Part shown: piece after piece, positions 59,803 to 64,000 of the stretch
Layout of the letters: the number at the start of each line of letters is the position of its first letter
How positions within the stretch are numbered: position 1 is the stretch's first letter
NCBI GenBank assembly: GCA_008360975.2
Contig: CM039182.1
Span: 44,404,491-44,468,490 of the forward strand
Reading direction: 5' to 3'
DNA length: 64,000 nucleotides
Source of the DNA: Lichenostomus cassidix
Taxonomy: Eukaryota; Chordata; Aves; Passeriformes; Meliphagidae
The notes under the pieces: generated by a model
The model's input: the letters and a program-made list of their open reading frames with translations, nothing else
What the model was told of the DNA's origin: nothing
Database searches by the model: none
Program-made: the position numbers and the translations under genes

Positions 59803-61921
59803 CCTGCTGGGTGAAACAGAAAGTTGTGTGGGGAGCTTTCCCATGCTGCAGAGGGTGATAGTAATTGGGAAAGGGAATTCAGCTCCATTGCTCCTTTGGA
59901 ACATCTGCCTGAGAAAGTGAGACAGGAGGCCAGTGGCTGCACTATACTTAGAACTAATAAACTCAGTTTCTACTCTAAACAGTCTGATGTAATATAAAAG
60001 GTCACTGAACACTGGTCATGTCTTTTGAAATGATTCTCTTAGAAAATTAATGCATTTGTAACTTTCTATACTTATTTGAAGCACCAACAGCTTTGCTATC
60101 AAAGATCAGCCTTTGTAAAATTTTATCAATTTATTCTTGGGATTAAGTACAGCCATATTAATTAGGTAGCACAACAAATGCTTGTCGAATCTGAATACTC
60201 TGAAGGACTTGAAAGGAATAGCAATTTGGTTTGGACAGGCTATTAAAATTAAGTCACTCGGGAGCGAACTGGAGATTTAAGTCTCCAACACGATTTCTGG
60301 AACATACTAGTGCTATCATGCAAGGAGGCTCACTTTACTTTCCCCTCATTCTTTCACTTGGTGTCAAAATATGCTTAGTTTCAAGTGACTGAAGCCATTC
60401 TCTCAAACCAACATCACAAGTGGAAGTTCTCTGATGATGTTAGAGACCCACATTAAATGTGTCATTCTTGCATGTAGTTGTGCAAGTAAATTAGGCAGAC
60501 CCCTGAAACAGACTGTTTTACCCACCCTATGCCCATTCACACTCCATTCAGCAGCAGCACTAGCTTCCTGCTGGTAGCTTTCCAAGATGAAAATGCTTGC
60601 TGGAAAACAAGAATAAGGAAGTTCCATTCCAAAAAGGAAGGACCGTCTGTTTTCAGTATTTGACAACAGGCAACAGTCAGGTAGGCTACATCACGGCACA
60701 GCAATAAATGATCCCAGCTAAAGCACCTCATTCTACCCTGGTACCGTTTAAGGACCATGGACATGACATTGAGGGACTGGCTTCCACTGAGGGGAAAAGC
60801 ATCTATAAACCCGGTGCAGACCTGTTCTGCAGAGTCATTTGAGTTTGATTTTTAGCTCTTCCTAATTGAAAACGTTGTTTGGCTCAGCCTTTACTAGGCA
60901 CTTGAGAATTCACACCAAAATAGAGACATAGGCATTTAGATGTTTTTTGTCTCTGCAGCTCAGAGAACTCTGAACAGACAGTGGATTCCTTGCACTGTGA
61001 TTTGGGTGGCAAATGGAGATGTTTAGCTTTACAGATCATCAGTCATGTTTGAGCTGATGGGAACAGGAGAAAGGCAGTGGATATCCTCTCACTCCATTCC
61101 AAGACTTGCAAGACAAAAAGCAAACTTTTCAGGTTTCATTAATTACATACATCTGCAAAGCTTATTTTTCAGCAGAAAAAGGCTGTGATTCAGATACTCA
61201 ACACTAGCAATTTGTTTGCCTGGAATAGCAACTCTTCTCCCACCAAGCAACACCAGAATATTTTTGTTTCAGACAGTATTTTGGCACACTGCCTTTGCTG
61301 CAAGCAAATATAGCATATTGGAAACAGAGACCCTTTTTAAAAGATGGTTTTCACTTCATCTTATTTCATATTATCTAAGAAATTATATGGCTGTCTCAGC
61401 CTAAAGTAGATGTAACTATTAGCAGTTAGTGTCAACAAGCATTGCACCACCACTGCTCACTGCCCTGTATGAGAATGTCAAAGAAAGTGAAAAGGACATC
61501 ATTTATTGAGGAGCCTGAGATGGAGGATTTGAGAGATGCATCAGAATAAGTAGAGATTTTAGCCCAGATAAGTAGTTCCAGTGCTGCAGAGATAGACTTC
61601 TGGCTGAAACAGATACAACTGCTTTAGGAACAAGCACTTTCATAGCCACATTGTTCTGCTTGTTGCTCAGAGGTAGATTGGATAAGAAAACAGCTGGAAG
61701 TTAGGAGAGGGTTGTCAGATTTCACACAAGCCCAAATCAGGTCCCAGAACCCATGGATTTCTGTTCATCTTCTCTGTGTATCCAAATACAAAGTGCAAAC
61801 TAGGGAGTGAGAAAGCATTCACATTCCTTTGACATCTGATTACATTTCTTTGCAAATACTCAACAAAGTAAAACCCTAATCAGAGTCTGCCCAAAGACCA
61901 CAAGGGACAATTTCTGGTAAA
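59803..61921. other. Non-coding, no recognised element
   Basis: No gene or repeat family recognised. Frames at 60403-60764 (minus) overlap each other and show no domain. Confidence 0.55.
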
Positions 61922-62865
61922 GGTGGTAGGTTAACCTTGGTTGGCTGACATGTGCCCACCAAGCCACTTTTTCACAACCCTCCTTTTTTTAAAAGCATGA
62001 CCAGGAGAAAATAAGAAGAAAAATCTTATGAGTTAAGAACAGGGAGATCACTCGTAAATTACCATCAGGGTCAAAGCAGACTTGGCTTGGGAAGATTAAT
62101 TTAATTCACTGACAATTACAAATAGAGTAGGATGCCAAAAAGCATACCACCACCACCACCCCAGAAAAAAAAAATAAACTAGAACAAAATAAAATCCATG
62201 TTCCTCCCACTTCCAGGCTCAACTTCACTCCTAACTCTTCTACTACTCGCCCTGTCCTGAGAGATGCCAAGGGATGGAGAATGGGGGTTACAGTCAGTTG
62301 ATAACACCTCATTTCTATTGTTCTTCAAGAACTGCTCCATCATGGGTCTTTTTCCATGGGGTGCAGTCCTTCAGGAACAGAGTGTTCCAGCATGAGTCCC
62401 CCATGGGCCACAGGTCCTGTGTGGGTTACACCTCCTGCCAGAAGTCTGCTCCAGTGTGGACTCTGCATGGGCTGCAACTTCCTTCAGGACACATCCATCT
62501 CCTCTGCTGGCTGCAGGGACATGACCTGCTTCATCATGGTCTTGTCACAGGCTGCAGAGAAACTTCTGCTCTGGGGGCTGGAACACCTCCTCCCTCTCCT
62601 TACTTGACCTTGGTGCTGCAGGACTGTTTCTCCTCCATTTAACTTGCTCCTCTCTCACATCTGCTGCAGTGTTTTTTATGTTTTCTTAAACATCTATCAC
62701 ATCAGTGTTACCAGTGATGGGCTCAGCTTTGGCCAGCATTGAGTCCATTCAAGAGCTGGCTGGAACTGGCTCTGTCCAATATGGGGGCACCCCTGGTCCC
62801 TTCTCACTGAAGTCACCAATGTAGACACCCCCTCTACCAAAATTTTACCATATAAAATGAATACA
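61922..62865 (-). mobile_element. Old LTR of an avian endogenous retrovirus, minus strand
   Basis: About 940 bp that I recognise as a dispersed avian LTR in reverse orientation. The 3' end of the LTR is at low coordinates (TGGTAGGTTAACCTTGGTTGG then GTGCCCACCAAGCC). Next comes GGGAGATCACTCGTAAATTACC and GGGAAGATTAATTTAATTCA, whose reverse holds the ATTAAA signal. A long block of imperfect repeats built on CTCCAGxxTGGxCTCxxCATGGGCTGCA follows (62330-62580). The 5' end of the LTR is at TCTACCAAAATTTTACCATA...AATACA (62834-62865). I assign the avian ERVL-type group from recollection, not from a search. I could not find a clean target-site duplication. The copy is diverged, with no internal coding region, so it is probably an old solo LTR. 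Frames of 122, 83 and 119 codons inside it are not genes. Confidence 0.75.
62100..62105 (-). promoter_or_regulatory. ATTAAA polyadenylation signal of the minus-strand LTR
   Basis: The reverse complement of TTTAAT. It lies about 180 bp from the 3' end of the LTR, where this family carries its AATAAA-type signal. Confidence 0.4.
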
Positions 62866-64000
62866 GCTAGATAGGTGTCAATGGAGGTATGAAGATATAG
62901 CTGAAGTAGGGTGCATAAGATATCTAGATACGGCTCACCTACAGCAGAAAAATACATGCACATTCTGCAGAGTTTTTCTTTAAAAGATTGAGTATCAGTG
63001 GCAAAGAGAAAAGGATGTTCACTAACACAACCATCTGGACCAATCTGCAGCAGCAAGAAATATTCATATGAATTGACAGAGCCAAAAAGGAAAAGTATTT
63101 ATCACTCCAGATGTAGGGAAATGATTTTGTATGAGACAGCTATGAAAGAAAACTACATTAGCACAGTGGTAGAGTACTGCAAATCAAAGGCTCCAAGCAG
63201 AGACTGGAATCACTGTCTAGGCAAACCATTAAGAAACTTTTGATTGCTTGTGAGAATGCCTTAGTAAAACAAATATGAATTATTCAGTCATGCCCTTATG
63301 TTGTTAATGCTATGAAAGTAAATATGCAAAAAAAGAGAAGCCATAATAATTACTTAGCTTCAAGTCATTTTCAATACACTAGCAATGTAAATTGCTCCTG
63401 TTAAAAAAACAAAACACAAACTAACAAAAAAAAGAGAATGAACTGAAGAACCCAACAGTACAAAACAGGACTCTCATTTGAAAACAAGGTGATATTGCTA
63501 CTGCAATCAGACTGTAGCATCCAATTCACCCAGAGATCTGCAGTACATTCATGGCTGGTCACAGCACCACATTTCCAACTGCCTTCAACCCTTGTCTAGC
63601 ACATTTATTTACTGTAAATCTTCAAAGTGTTGTTTCCATAAAAGTGTTGACTTTGAAAGTAATACAGCCAAGAACCATGTACAGACCTCATCAGAACTGC
63701 ATTTTCTGGGAAGGACACAATTAACAGACCATTTTTCATAGCAATATACATACTTGACAGAAACAAAATAAATTCAAATATCAGGACTGATAGGCACTAC
63801 AATCTGCTATGTGCCTAAAAAAGGCTTGGTGTAATTCCCACTGACATTAGTGGAAAGATTCAAGGGAAATTATTGACAACAGCAACTATATTCTGTATGA
63901 ATTCCCATTCCTCCATACTTAAGCATTGCAGGGACAGACACTTTGCCAGGTTTTAAGTAGGAGAGCTAAAAAATGCAGGAGTTAGGAGTCCCATTTTGTC
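62866..64000. other. Non-coding, no recognised element
   Basis: AT-rich DNA to the end of the window, with a short A/C-rich run near 63400-63432. No gene recognised. Confidence 0.5.

Noticed and set aside
62274..62642. 122-codon plus-strand open frame
   Set aside because: Antisense frame inside the minus-strand LTR repeat block.
1..64000. tRNA, rRNA, CRISPR, bacterial or phage-type features
   Set aside because: No cloverleaf B-box words in context, no rRNA conserved blocks, no regularly spaced identical repeats with spacers, and no prokaryotic gene layout seen.

Overview
The window looks like nuclear DNA from a bird. The evidence is several copies of chicken-repeat-1 (CR1) LINEs on both strands, two LTRs of endogenous retroviruses (one of an avian type I recognise), no mammalian-type SINE or L1, and an AT-rich, intron-poor background with (AAAC)n and purine-rich simple repeats. 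A songbird or other non-galliform bird is plausible, but I cannot settle the species. No operons, bacterial genes, CRISPR arrays, tRNAs or rRNAs are visible. Most of the 64 kb is an intergenic desert or very long intron. Nearly all open frames are chance frames or frames inside repeats.

Layout. 1-16.4 kb: single-copy AT-rich DNA with one CR1 tail (about 1.2-1.4 kb), a G/T-rich tract (4.1 kb), a candidate conserved regulatory block (5.4-5.9 kb) and an A/C-rich tract (9.9 kb). 16.4-17.9 kb: a CR1 3' end followed by an LTR-like unit with CCAAT, TATA and AATAAA signals. 20.6-22.5 kb: the most structured single-copy area. It holds a very CpG-dense 0.2 kb island with a strong minus-strand splice donor, an A/C tract, a 420 bp cytosine-depleted GAA/TAG tract, two CpG-rich CR1 pieces and a second candidate regulatory block. 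28.2-28.5 kb: two splice-bounded exon candidates on opposite strands. 36.3-39.9 kb: two plus-strand CR1s, the second keeping a broken reverse-transcriptase reading frame. 42.8-43.7 kb: an unusual direct-inverted-direct (A, A', A'') duplication, directly followed by a 1.3 kb stretch that may be a decayed coding region. 53.8-59.8 kb: two minus-strand CR1s flanking a CpG-rich 814 bp solo LTR with a perfect 5 bp target-site duplication. 61.9-62.9 kb: an old minus-strand LTR.

Functionally, no intact protein gene can be asserted. The best leads for undescribed biology are the CpG island (possible promoter of an unannotated gene or lncRNA running toward lower coordinates), the fold-back-like triple duplication at 42.8-43.7 kb, and the exon candidates near 28.3 kb. 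All CR1 and LTR copies seen are truncated, mutated or reduced to a single LTR, so none looks able to move by itself.
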